A stretch of DNA of 12,555 nucleotides from Candidatus Bathyarchaeum sp. (GTDB lineage Archaea > Thermoproteota > Bathyarchaeia > Bathyarchaeales > Bathyarchaeaceae): contig SOJY01000211.1 of NCBI GenBank assembly GCA_004376385.1, forward strand, positions 1 through 12,555. The letters are read 5' to 3'. Position 1 is the stretch's first letter. Each line of letters opens with the position of its first letter. Made by a program: the position numbers and the translations under genes. Below, one piece after another: positions 1 to 7,209 of the stretch. Under the pieces are notes generated by a model, which had not been told where the DNA came from, ran no database searches, and worked only from the letters and a program-made list of their open reading frames with translations.

Positions 1-104
1 CTATTTTAATGTTATGTAAGCATCGGTCACTACACTCAAACACAAAATTCAGGTCAAAATCTTTATTTTTCTATCATGAATCAGTTAACAGTATCGATTG
101 ATAT

Positions 105-111
105 AAAAAAA
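105..111 (-). terminator. T-run terminator of the recombinase gene
   Basis: Seven consecutive A on the plus strand read as seven T on the minus strand, starting about 12 nt after the recombinase stop codon. Archaeal RNA polymerase terminates at such T-runs. No strong hairpin precedes it. The rest of 1-122 shows no gene or tRNA on either strand. Confidence 0.55.
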
Positions 112-122
112 GGAGAGAATGG

Positions 123-1016
123 TTATTTTCTCTTTTTGAAGATTTTGTCTCCGTTCAATTCTGTGACGTATATGAATCCGTGTTCTACTAGTTCTGCTAT
201 TTCTTTGGTGGTTGTCGCTATTTTGCACGTCCATTCATCGTCTTCTTCTAAGTTTAGTAGCTGAACATATTTTAGTGTGGTTTCTATTTTTTTGTGTCCC
301 ATTTGTTGTCTGACGTATAGGATGTCTCTTGTTTTGGCGTATAGTTTTGTTGCAAAATAGTGTCGGAAGTCATAGAGGCTTATCGTTTTTAGTGTTGGGT
401 TTACTAATTTTTCGGCTAGATAGTTTCTCATTTGTCTGTAATTTTTTCCGTAGTTTTGTGGTGTGCATGTGAATAGCTTGTCGTTTGGGTTTAGCTTTTT
501 TGTGTTGATGTGGTTTGTTATCATCGTTTGAAGGCTGTTGCTTATTTTTAGTGCTCTTGCTGAACCGTTTTTGGCGGTTGTTGGGTAGATAGTTTTGTGG
601 TCTAGGTCTACGTCTTTTACTTTTAGGTTGCATAGTTCGATTGGTCTTAGTCCTGTTTCTTTGCTGAGTGTTAGTTTAACTGATAGTGGTTTTCGAGCTT
701 TTGCTATTAGCATGTTTACGTTTTCTGTTGTTGGGATTCTTCTGAGTTTTGTTTCTTGTTTGTAGGTTGGCATTTCCCATTCTATTTTGTAGTAATCGCA
801 AAATTTGTTGTATGCTAGGCTTAGGTTTCTTTTGTATCCGTTGCCAGATTGTTTGTTTGCTATGAATGCTTTGACTTGTTCGGGTTTGTTTAGGTCTGCG
901 TATCTGCTGAGTGTGGTTAGTGCTTTGCTGGTGGTTTGGATTGTGTAGTCGCTTCTGTTTTGGTTTTTCAGTTTGATGAGTATGTTCAAAATGGTCGGGT
1001 TACGGGCAAATGGCAT
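123..1016 (-). CDS. Archaeal tyrosine recombinase / integrase
   Basis: This 297-residue protein has the size and layout of a phage-integrase-type tyrosine recombinase, which cuts and rejoins DNA through a covalent 3'-phosphotyrosine. An N-terminal core-binding (SAM-like) region spans about 5-80. The catalytic domain holds Arg124 (ETGLRPIEL), a likely Lys149, Arg218-His219 (LYDFRHYFAT), His241 (MGHKKIETT) and nucleophile Tyr250. The usual first His of the HxxR box is Tyr215, which occurs in archaeal relatives. The tail 258-297 (ATTTKEIAELVEHGF, then YVTELNGDKIFKKRK) resembles the conserved C-terminus of archaeal integrase-like proteins. ATG is the only usable start before an in-frame stop, and no Shine-Dalgarno is visible. 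It lies 25 nt downstream of the HAD-kinase gene on the same strand. Residues are rich in Asn, Lys and Thr, unlike its neighbours, which suggests mobile-element origin. No tRNA or att duplication is seen beside it. Confidence 0.9.
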   Translation of the reverse strand: MPFARNPTILNILIKLKNQNRSDYTIQTTSKALTTLSRYADLNKPEQVKAFIANKQSGNGYKRNLSLAYNKFCDYYKIEWEMPTYKQETKLRRIPTTENVNMLIAKARKPLSVKLTLSKETGLRPIELCNLKVKDVDLDHKTIYPTTAKNGSARALKISNSLQTMITNHINTKKLNPNDKLFTCTPQNYGKNYRQMRNYLAEKLVNPTLKTISLYDFRHYFATKLYAKTRDILYVRQQMGHKKIETTLKYVQLLNLEEDDEWTCKIATTTKEIAELVEHGFIYVTELNGDKIFKKRK

Positions 1017-1021
1017 GTGGC

Positions 1022-1048
1022 TTCGTAATAACCCGTCTGCCTTACGAA
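1022..1048. repeat. Perfect 7-bp inverted repeat before the recombinase start
   Basis: TTCGTAA at 1022-1028 and TTACGAA at 1042-1048 are exact inverted copies around a 13-nt spacer. The repeat fills the gap between the stop of the HAD-kinase gene (the stop codon lies in the right arm) and the recombinase ATG, 5 nt away. It could be a transcript hairpin controlling recombinase translation or a DNA site bound by the recombinase. Confidence 0.6.
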
Positions 1049-2325
1049 ATCAGGGTGAGTATTAGTCCAGATGCTAGGGGCATGGTTAGGTTATCGTTTA
1101 TGGGACTGGGGAGTCCTTCCACTAGCATTCCAACGGCGGCGGCAATCAAAGCTCTCACTGGGTCGACGAAAATCATGGCGCCCAAGAAGGCGAACAGGAA
1201 ACCGAAGATTGTTCCTTCCAGATTCTTTCCTTTGTTGAATGGGAGGCGGGTTCTTCCGAACTTCATTCCGAATATGTGAGCGCAGCCGTCGCCTAGGGTC
1301 AATGTTGTGATGGCTACGTAACGTATTGGCTCTGGGAAGATGAGGAGAGAAATTGCTATGCCTATGGCAAAATGGATGGGGGATGTTGCGAATTCGTAGA
1401 GTTCCGTTTTGTTTGCTGCGCTCCAAGTTATTGACGAGAGGATGGGAATGTTGAATCCGCGCACTCTGGCGACTTCAGATAGGGTGTAAAGCACAGCTAC
1501 GAAAAGTATCAAAGAAGATAACAGGACATTTCCAAGAAGGTATATGCAGACGAAGGTTAACAGAAAACTGCTCATGTGAATTGTTTCTCTGAGACCTCGA
1601 CTTCTTGACAAAGTATGAATAGAAACTGGTGGGTTTTCTCCTGTTATTGGCGGCAAAATTTCTGTCAGTGCGCCTTTTGTCACGAAGTCGGATTTGGCGG
1701 TTAGAACAAAATCGGGATTGTAGCCTATCCTCAACTTGCATAGAGGAAACAAGGAAAGGTTGTTTCGGTCATCAGCAACCATTACGCAATCTTTAGGGGT
1801 TAAGTCTTCTTTTTCAAGTATTCTCTGCAAAACTACAGCTTTGCCTCCAGACTTGAGAACGTCGCCTCCTATGGCACCCGTCAAACGTTCATCCACTATC
1901 TCCAGTTCCAGACCATAAGCGTAGTCAGCCTGTAGTCTGCTGGCGAAATCCTTTACGACTGGAGTGGGAAGACCTGAACTAATGAGCGCTGTCCTATACC
2001 CGTTCTTGTTTAATCTTTTGAAAACTTCCTCAGTGCCGGGCATCAGAGGCATCCTCTTATGAAGTCCTAACACCTCTTCTGCCTTGAGTCCTTTGAACAT
2101 CGCAAAGATTCTTCTCAGAGCAGATTCAAGAGATAATAGTCCAACCTCGTAGAGTAATCCTAATGCAAGGATTCGTATGAAGCCCAAAAATCCCACTTTA
2201 CGTGATATCTCAAAGAGGAGATAACGATTCTTAGGTATCAGAATCCCTTCAACATCAAAGACAACCAAACGGTCTGTTCCATGTCCAGTCTCCTCTTTGG
2301 TCATTAGTGCTTTCCTTCCGCTCAT
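1042..2325 (-). CDS. HAD phosphatase-like domain fused to membrane dolichol/polyprenol-kinase-like domain
   Basis: Two domains lie in one 427-residue chain. Residues about 18-225 look like a HAD-IB (phosphoserine-phosphatase-like) fold: motif I FDVEG (Asp24, with Glu26 where DxDx expects Asp), motif II ISSG (115-118), Lys162 as motif III, and motif IV VADDRNN (183-189, with Asn189 where Asp is usual). Residues about 246-427 are a multi-span membrane domain matching the Sec59/VTE5/dolichol-kinase family, which transfers phosphate from CTP to isoprenoid alcohols: SEVARVRG (283-290), LTLGDGCAHIFG (342-353), LPFNKGKNLEG (361-371) and EGLPSPINDNLTMPL (403-417). Inferred role: handling of isoprenoid alcohol phosphates for archaeal lipids or glycan carriers. 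The start is uncertain: a GGAAGG motif lies inside the first codons about 9 nt before Met8 (2304), so the protein may begin there. The two altered HAD motifs leave phosphatase activity in doubt. Confidence 0.85.
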   Translation of the reverse strand: MSGRKALMTKEETGHGTDRLVVFDVEGILIPKNRYLLFEISRKVGFLGFIRILALGLLYEVGLLSLESALRRIFAMFKGLKAEEVLGLHKRMPLMPGTEEVFKRLNKNGYRTALISSGLPTPVVKDFASRLQADYAYGLELEIVDERLTGAIGGDVLKSGGKAVVLQRILEKEDLTPKDCVMVADDRNNLSLFPLCKLRIGYNPDFVLTAKSDFVTKGALTEILPPITGENPPVSIHTLSRSRGLRETIHMSSFLLTFVCIYLLGNVLLSSLILFVAVLYTLSEVARVRGFNIPILSSITWSAANKTELYEFATSPIHFAIGIAISLLIFPEPIRYVAITTLTLGDGCAHIFGMKFGRTRLPFNKGKNLEGTIFGFLFAFLGAMIFVDPVRALIAAAVGMLVEGLPSPINDNLTMPLASGLILTLIS

Positions 2326-2432
2326 AGCTTGTCTCGTCTTGTTGAATAGGTTTATGGAAACAACATGCTAGATATACTTCATAATATACCATTCAATTAT
2401 GCGCATATGTTGAGAATTCTGTTTCCGTTGTC

Positions 2433-2440
2433 TTTAAGTA
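2433..2440 (+). promoter_or_regulatory. Candidate TATA element for metG
   Basis: TTTAAGTA sits in an AT-rich divergent intergenic region. Initiation about 25 nt downstream (near 2462) would give a leader of roughly 45 nt containing the GGAGGTG at 2483-2489. A second AT-rich patch at 2368-2390 (TATACTTCATAATATA) may serve the minus-strand HAD-kinase gene. Confidence 0.4.
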
Positions 2441-2508
2441 CATTAGCTTCGTAAGGAAATTGTTGTGTTTGAGAAAACTGTTGGAGGTGTGTTGCGTTCA
2501 CTAAGTTT

Positions 2509-4197
2509 TTGGTTACCTCGGCGTGGCCTTACATCAATTATGTGCCTCATTTAGGCAATATTGTAAGTTCTATTCTTTCGGCGGATGTTGTAGCCCGCTA
2601 TTATCGGCTAAAGGGACACGATGTTGTGTACGTGACTGGTTCAGATGAGCATGGGACACCCATCGAAATAGAAGCTGTACGCCTGAATATCCCGCCAAAG
2701 CAACTCACGGACAGAAACCATGCACAAGTGTCTGACCTCTTCCAAAGGTGGGGAATAGCCTTCAGCAACTACACCCGCACAGAAAACCCTGTGCACAAAG
2801 AGTTTGTGCGAAACTTTTTGCTGAAAATCTACGAGAACGGCTACATCTTCACCCAAGAAAGCGAGCAGCTTTACTGTCCCAAGTGTGACAGATTCCTGCC
2901 TGACCGGTTTGTAGAGGGAACTTGTCCCCACTGCGGAGACACCGGTGCCCGGGGAGACCAGTGTGACGCCTGTGGAAAACTTCTTGAACCCACAAATCTT
3001 TTGGAGCCTCGCTGTGCAATATGCAATTCTGCGCCAATTGTTGAGACTAGAAAGCATTGGTATTTTGATTTGCCAAAGTTAAGCGAAAAGCTTCGGGACT
3101 ATATCCAAAATAATGAGCAGTTGCCCGATAATGCTCGGAACTTCACTTTGAACATTCTGAAGGACGGATTGAAGCCTAGACCCGTTACTCGGGATAACAA
3201 GTGGGGGATTCCGTCGCCTTTTCCGGGGTCTGAGGACAAGACGATCTATGTTTGGGTTGAAGCCGTTCTGGGCTACATTTCAGCCACTGTCCAATACTTC
3301 AAGAGGCTGGGGCAGGAAGAGCGGTGGAAGGAATACTGGTTCGACAAAGAAGCGAAGACGCTCTACTTCATTGGAAAAGACAACATCCCCTTCCACACCA
3401 TGATTCTGCCTGCATTGCTTTTGGCTACCCACGAACCCTATAACCTGCCCTGGACCGTTCACTCCACAGAGTTTCTGATGTTTGATGGTCAAGCCTTCTC
3501 CAAGAGCCGAAGAATAGGAATCTGGATAGACGAGGCGCTAGAACTCTTTCCAGCAGACTACTGGAGATACTCTTTACTGTCTATACGCCCTGAAGTTAAA
3601 GACACAAACTTTTCTTGGACGACCCTCGTCGAAAAAGTGAACTCTGACCTAAACGATACCCTCGGCAACTTTGTCCACAGAACCTTAACCTTCATAAACA
3701 AACAATTCAGTAGCGCAGTGCCACAACCAAGCAGCCTAGATGAAAAAGACAAAGCGATTCTCGAAGAAGCTAAAGAAATCGTGAACAAGACATCAGAATG
3801 CCTAGAACAGTTCAAGCTGCAAGAGGCTCTACGCTACGCCATAAGCCTAAGCCACCTCGGCAACAGATACTTCAACGAGAAGGAGCCATGGAAAACCATA
3901 AAAACAGACCGCCAAGAATCAGCAAACACACTCTATGTCGCTGCCCAAATCGTAAAACAATTGGCAATAATTCTGGAACCCTTCATTCCATTCACAACAG
4001 AGAAGCTCTGGGCGCTCCTCAATCTACCCGGCTCTGTTCATGAACAAAAGTGGAACGAAACAGAAAAGGAACTGCCTCCAGATCATAAGATAAACAAGGC
4101 AAAGCCTCTGTTCAGCAAAATAGAGGGCACCGAAGAGGAACTTCAAGCCAAACTGGAGGAAGCGAGGGCTAAACTGAAAAAGTTGTCTAACACCTAG
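2509..4197 (+). CDS. metG: Methionyl-tRNA synthetase
   Basis: It charges tRNA-Met with methionine in the cytoplasm (class I synthetase). The 562 residues contain the HIGH-type signature HLGN (14-17) after TSAWPYINYVP, the GSDEHGTP block (44-51), two zinc knuckles with four CxxC pairs (Cys123/126, 139/142, 152/155, 169/172) as in archaeal enzymes, and the KMSKS-type loop FSKSR (320-324). The alpha-helical anticodon-binding region follows at about 370-520. No C-terminal EMAP-like tRNA-binding domain is present. The only in-frame start is TTG at 2509, which gives MVTSAWPY and lacks the two or three residues usually found before VTSAWPY. The strong GGAGGTG (2483-2489) lies 19 nt upstream, longer than usual, so the true start is uncertain. 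The PHP-domain gene follows after 23 nt, probably in one transcript. Confidence 0.97.
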   Translation: MVTSAWPYINYVPHLGNIVSSILSADVVARYYRLKGHDVVYVTGSDEHGTPIEIEAVRLNIPPKQLTDRNHAQVSDLFQRWGIAFSNYTRTENPVHKEFVRNFLLKIYENGYIFTQESEQLYCPKCDRFLPDRFVEGTCPHCGDTGARGDQCDACGKLLEPTNLLEPRCAICNSAPIVETRKHWYFDLPKLSEKLRDYIQNNEQLPDNARNFTLNILKDGLKPRPVTRDNKWGIPSPFPGSEDKTIYVWVEAVLGYISATVQYFKRLGQEERWKEYWFDKEAKTLYFIGKDNIPFHTMILPALLLATHEPYNLPWTVHSTEFLMFDGQAFSKSRRIGIWIDEALELFPADYWRYSLLSIRPEVKDTNFSWTTLVEKVNSDLNDTLGNFVHRTLTFINKQFSSAVPQPSSLDEKDKAILEEAKEIVNKTSECLEQFKLQEALRYAISLSHLGNRYFNEKEPWKTIKTDRQESANTLYVAAQIVKQLAIILEPFIPFTTEKLWALLNLPGSVHEQKWNETEKELPPDHKINKAKPLFSKIEGTEEELQAKLEEARAKLKKLSNT

Positions 4198-4220
4198 ACG
4201 GGTGAGATGAAGGGAAGCTT

Positions 4221-4856
4221 TTGGGCCTGAAAATCGACTTTCACGTTCACACCTGCTATTCCTGCGATTCTTCTATAACCCTCAAAGATGTTGTTGGCTT
4301 CGCCAAGAAGCGGGGGTTAGATGGAGTTGCCATTACAGACCACAACACCGTCAAAGGCGCCCTCAAACTAAAAACCCGCGACATCCTTGTTGTTCCCGGA
4401 ATCGAAGTATCCACCTTGGACGGGCATCTTCTTGGCATTAACGTAACCACGCCGATACCCGCAAAACTAGGCATTGAAGAGACAATCCACAGAATTCATG
4501 AAGCTGGGGGAATCGCGGTTGCGCCCCATCCTACTGCGTTCTATAAGTCGCCGCCGAGCCGACGGGTACGTTCCTACGATGCCATCGAGGTGATGAATGC
4601 GTCTTCTATTCCTTTCTCGGTCTTGACGTATTTGAGCAAAAGATTTGCTGAGGGTCTAGGTCTTCCGCAGACGGGCGGAAGCGACTCACATTATGCTCCT
4701 GAAATTGGGTCAGCCTACACGGTTGTTGAATCTGATCCTGATGTTGACGAAATTGTTTGCGCCATCAAAAAGGGAGCTACTGTTCCTAGGGGAAACGGGA
4801 TACCTTGGAAAACTAGGCTTGAAAGAACTGTGTTAAGTCTGAAAAGAAAAATTTGA
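4221..4856 (+). CDS. PHP-domain metal-dependent phosphoesterase
   Basis: The 211-residue protein is a stand-alone PHP domain, a metal-dependent fold whose members hydrolyse phosphate esters (histidinol phosphate, nucleotides, RNA 5' ends). Metal ligands are clear: His8-x-His10 (FHVHTCYS), Asp40-His41 (ITDHNT), Glu62 (PGIEVST), His69 (DGHL), His103 (APHPTA) and Asp145-x-His147 (GGSDSHY). It is close in size to the small PHP proteins of the TrpH/YciV type, and the substrate cannot be told from sequence. The start is TTG at 4221, preceded at 6-nt spacing by AAGGGA. An earlier ATG at 4207 is out of frame and ends quickly. It sits 23 nt behind metG, suggesting co-transcription. Confidence 0.92.
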   Translation: MGLKIDFHVHTCYSCDSSITLKDVVGFAKKRGLDGVAITDHNTVKGALKLKTRDILVVPGIEVSTLDGHLLGINVTTPIPAKLGIEETIHRIHEAGGIAVAPHPTAFYKSPPSRRVRSYDAIEVMNASSIPFSVLTYLSKRFAEGLGLPQTGGSDSHYAPEIGSAYTVVESDPDVDEIVCAIKKGATVPRGNGIPWKTRLERTVLSLKRKI

Positions 4857-4874
4857 GAATAGGAGTGGAGTGTT

Positions 4875-5066
4875 TTACTCTTCCTGTTCTTCGAGCTGGT
4901 CTAGACCTACGTCGATATGAACCGTGATTCCTGGTTCTGTGCAGGGTTCTATGTCCATTAGGTCTAGTGTGGGGGTTGTGGGAAAGACTTCCATTGTGTC
5001 GAATTTCATTTCTGAAATTTCTTTTAGGTGCTCGATTTTGATGAGTTTTTCTATGGTTCTAACCAT
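4875..5066 (-). CDS. Small acidic protein, possibly the C-terminal half of the RHH regulator
   Basis: The 63-residue reading frame has a helical, charged first half (MVRTIEKLIKIEHLKEISEM) and an acidic tail ending in DQLEEQEE. I do not recognise a family. Its ATG overlaps the stop of the upstream ribbon-helix-helix gene by 8 nt (ATGGTTAG), which would suit translational coupling. The alternative is a frameshift: dropping one G from the GGGG run near 5078-5081 joins the two frames as ...RDLLSVEAW-EEAEMVRTIEK, a smooth continuation giving a protein of about 115 residues. It converges on the PHP gene, whose stop lies 18 nt from its own. Confidence 0.6.
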   Translation of the reverse strand: MVRTIEKLIKIEHLKEISEMKFDTMEVFPTTPTLDLMDIEPCTEPGITVHIDVGLDQLEEQEE

Positions 5067-5214
5067 TTCTGCTTCTTCCCCAGGCCTCTACGCTGAGGAG
5101 GTCTCTAACAGCTGTGCGGATTGCCTCAGCTCTGTTTGGATAGTATTTTTCGTCGACTAGGCTGTCTAGTGCCTGAATGTATGGCTCAGGTAGGTGTAGT
5201 GTAATCATTCTCAT
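5059..5214 (-). CDS. Ribbon-helix-helix (CopG/MetJ-type) DNA-binding protein
   Basis: This 51-residue protein begins MRMITLHLPEPYIQALDSLV and continues DEKYYPNRAEAIRTAVRDLL. That is the RHH pattern: a short beta strand (residues 2-8, MITLHLP) that inserts into the DNA major groove as a dimer, helix A (10-21), a turn with NRAEAIR, and helix B (28-40). Such proteins are usually autoregulators or antitoxin-type repressors. ATG at 5214 follows GGAGAG at about 8 nt. A TATA-like element and a 13-bp palindrome lie just upstream. The frame ends early after helix B (WGRSRNG) and overlaps the next small ORF, so the gene may be frameshifted in a GGGG run. No toxin gene is visible next to it. Confidence 0.85.
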   Translation of the reverse strand: MRMITLHLPEPYIQALDSLVDEKYYPNRAEAIRTAVRDLLSVEAWGRSRNG

Positions 5215-5242
5215 TTTTATTCTCTCCGTTGGGACAATTAAC

Positions 5243-5255
5243 TAATCACTGATTA
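5243..5255. promoter_or_regulatory. Palindromic operator candidate for the RHH gene
   Basis: TAATCA-C-TGATTA is a perfect 13-bp palindrome located 29 nt before the RHH start and just downstream of its TATA element (5263-5270), that is, at about the predicted transcription start. RHH dimers bind such short palindromes, so autorepression is a natural inference. Confidence 0.55.
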
Positions 5256-5262
5256 TTTGCGT

Positions 5263-5270
5263 CTTATATG
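5263..5270 (-). promoter_or_regulatory. TATA element of the RHH gene
   Basis: On the minus strand the sequence reads CATATAAG. Initiation about 25 nt downstream falls near 5240, giving a short leader before the GGAGAG and ATG at 5214. Confidence 0.5.
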
Positions 5271-5317
5271 TCTTAATGTTAAGAACAAAATATGATGCAA
5301 ATATGAACATGTAACTC

Positions 5318-5325
5318 TTTATAAG
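5318..5325 (+). promoter_or_regulatory. TATA element upstream of the methylthiotransferase gene
   Basis: TTTATAAG matches the archaeal TATA consensus. Initiation near 5345-5350 would leave a leader of about 125 nt before the preferred ATG at 5474, and a second AT-rich patch at 5405-5425 is an alternative. Confidence 0.5.
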
Positions 5326-5473
5326 CTTTTGCTTTTCCTTGTTTGTTGCTGTGTGCCGTTCATGTAAAAAAGCTGCTCTGCAGAATCTTTATGTTTCTCT
5401 CGTACGATTAAAACCGTATAACTCATATTACGCCTTCTGTAACCGTGTGGCTGTAACAATTGAGCTGAAATTG

Positions 5474-6766
5474 ATGGTTGAAAAGTCTAAACGGGTTTAC
5501 GTTAAGAGTTTTGGTTGTTCAGCAAATCTTGCGGATGGAGAAGTCATAGCGGGTTGCCTTTCAGAGGCGGGCTTTGAGCTCGTTGAGGCCCCTCAAGATG
5601 CGGACATCTTGCTTTACAATACGTGTGCGGTCAAGTCTCCCACAGAAAACCGGATAGTAGACCTTTTGAGAAAGGTGTCAAAAGACAAGCGGCTTATTGT
5701 GACTGGTTGTTTGCCTGTGATAAATTTTGAGCGTTTAGAGCGTGAGGTTGAGTTTGATGGGGTGACGGGTCCAGCGCCAGGCGCCAAAATTGTTGATGTT
5801 TTGGGTCGTGTGGGTGCTGGCGAGAAGGTTGTTTCTTTGGGGGAAGTTTCGCAATCTGGTCTGTGTCTTCCCCGTGTTCCTGTGAATCCTGTTGTGAGTG
5901 TTATTCCAATCAATTATGGTTGTTTAGGTGAGTGTTCTTATTGTTGTGTTCATTTTGCTAGGGGGCGGCTGAGAAGTAATCCTGTTGATGATGTTGTTAG
6001 GCGGGTGAGGCGGGATTTGGTTTCTGGGGTCAAGGAGTTTTGGTTGACTTCTCAGGATACGGCGTGTTACGGTAAGGACATTGGGACTAGTTTGGCGGAT
6101 TTGTTGGGTCGCGTCTGTGAGGTTGAGGGCGACTTTTTTGTTCGGTTGGGAATGATGAATCCTGATCATGTGTTGGGTATGCTTGATGAGCTTGTTGAGG
6201 CATACAAGGATGGGAAGGTTTTCAAGTTTCTGCATTTGCCTGTCCAAAGCGGGGACGATACCGTTCTTAGGCTCATGAACCGGTACTACACTGTAGATGA
6301 GTTTAAGCGGGTTGTTCAGGTTTTCAGGGAGGAGATTCCACAGTTAACGCTTTCGACGGATGTTATTTGCGGTTTCCCTGGGGAGAGTGAAGAGGCTTTT
6401 GAGAACACAAAGAGGCTCGTAGATGAGGTGCAGCCTGACATTGTTAATGTGTCGAAGTTTTTTTCAAGACCTCGTACTCCCGCAGAGAAGCTGTCTCCTG
6501 TTCCTCCAAGGGAGTTAAACCGGAGAAGTAGGGAGGTTGCGGAGTTGTCTAGACGGATTTCTTTTGAGAAGAACAGGATGTGGATGGGTTGGGAGGGATC
6601 AGTCTTGTTTGATGAACGGGGTAAAGGTGAGTCTTGGATGGGCCGTAACTTTGCTTACAAGCCTGTTGTGGTTAAGACATGCGAGTCTTTGTTGGGGCGG
6701 TTAATTCAGGTTCGGGTTGTTCAGGCTTTCTCTACTTATCTTGAAGCAGAGATAGTATCTAGTTAG
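5474..6766 (+). CDS. tRNA-t6A37 methylthiotransferase (CDKAL1/MtaB-like radical SAM enzyme)
   Basis: It adds a methylthio group to C2 of t6A at tRNA position 37, giving ms2t6A. The 430 residues show the N-terminal MTTase domain with its [4Fe-4S] cysteines Cys15 (SFGCSANLADGE), Cys51 (NTCAVKSPTE) and Cys79 (VTGCLP), the radical-SAM CxxxCxxC cluster Cys150/154/157 (NYGCLGECSYC), and the later LPVQSGDD (255-262) and DVICGFPGE (296-304) blocks. A TRAM RNA-binding domain follows at about 370-430. SFGCSANLADGE groups it with the archaeal/eukaryotic e-MTAse branch. ATG at 5474 is preferred: the frame is open upstream to 5339, but those 45 residues resemble nothing conserved and the family starts just before the first Cys. 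It ends 4 nt inside the convergent MoaD-like gene. Confidence 0.93.
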   Translation: MVEKSKRVYVKSFGCSANLADGEVIAGCLSEAGFELVEAPQDADILLYNTCAVKSPTENRIVDLLRKVSKDKRLIVTGCLPVINFERLEREVEFDGVTGPAPGAKIVDVLGRVGAGEKVVSLGEVSQSGLCLPRVPVNPVVSVIPINYGCLGECSYCCVHFARGRLRSNPVDDVVRRVRRDLVSGVKEFWLTSQDTACYGKDIGTSLADLLGRVCEVEGDFFVRLGMMNPDHVLGMLDELVEAYKDGKVFKFLHLPVQSGDDTVLRLMNRYYTVDEFKRVVQVFREEIPQLTLSTDVICGFPGESEEAFENTKRLVDEVQPDIVNVSKFFSRPRTPAEKLSPVPPRELNRRSREVAELSRRISFEKNRMWMGWEGSVLFDERGKGESWMGRNFAYKPVVVKTCESLLGRLIQVRVVQAFSTYLEAEIVSS

Positions 6767-7047
6767 CCTCCGCCTACTGGAGGGAGAATCGCAACAACGT
6801 CGTTTTCTTGTAGTTTTGTGTCGAATCCTTGCATGATGTTGATGTTTTTGCCGTTTACGAGAAATGAGAGGAATCCTTGCACGTCTCCTTTCTTGTTGTA
6901 GATGTATTCTCTGAAGTTTTTGCCGTATTTTTCAGAGAGCAGAGTCAGTAGTTCATCGACGGTGACTGTGTTTTGCAGCTGGATTTCGTCCACTTTCTTG
7001 CCTGTTATTTCTCGCAGTGAAGTGAAAAACTTGACTTCGACTTTCAT
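6763..7047 (-). CDS. MoaD/ThiS-family ubiquitin-like sulfur carrier (SAMP-like)
   Basis: The 94-residue beta-grasp protein ends in VAILPPVGGG. The exposed terminal Gly-Gly is adenylated by an E1-like enzyme and then carries sulfur as thiocarboxylate (molybdopterin synthesis, tRNA thiolation) or is conjugated to proteins like archaeal SAMPs. Visible landmarks are MKVEVKFFTSLREITG (strands 1-2), VDELLTLLSEKYG (helix, 30-42), FLVNGKNIN and the LQENDVVAILPPVGGG C-terminus. Molybdenum-cofactor, sulfur-transfer and modifier roles cannot be separated by sequence. It is convergent with the methylthiotransferase, sharing 4 nt at the stops, with no ThiF/MoeB or MoaE neighbour in the window. Confidence 0.88.
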   Translation of the reverse strand: MKVEVKFFTSLREITGKKVDEIQLQNTVTVDELLTLLSEKYGKNFREYIYNKKGDVQGFLSFLVNGKNINIMQGFDTKLQENDVVAILPPVGGG

Positions 7048-7153
7048 CTATGCTCTTATCACTGTTTTTCGGGGTGGAATTTATTCTATTCTATGCCGCA
7101 ATTCTCCGTTATTAGGTGTGGGGAGAGGGGTATGTTGTGTTTTGGTCGATTAA

Positions 7154-7163
7154 ACTTAAATAG
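7154..7163 (+). promoter_or_regulatory. TATA element for tRNA-Asn
   Basis: ACTTAAATAG lies about 50 nt before the tRNA 5' end. Initiation near 7180 would leave a short leader removed by RNase P. Confidence 0.45.
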
Positions 7164-7209
7164 CGCCACAAATTCTCAGAATAGCAGCACCACTCAAGTT
7201 GGTGATTGA

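Noticed and set aside
2641..3057. A 138-residue minus-strand frame inside metG
   Set aside because: It is opposite the clearly coding zinc-knuckle region of metG and shows no domain pattern.
5339..5473. N-terminal extension of the methylthiotransferase
   Set aside because: The 45 extra residues do not resemble the family, which begins just before the first cluster cysteine; ATG at 5474 fits.
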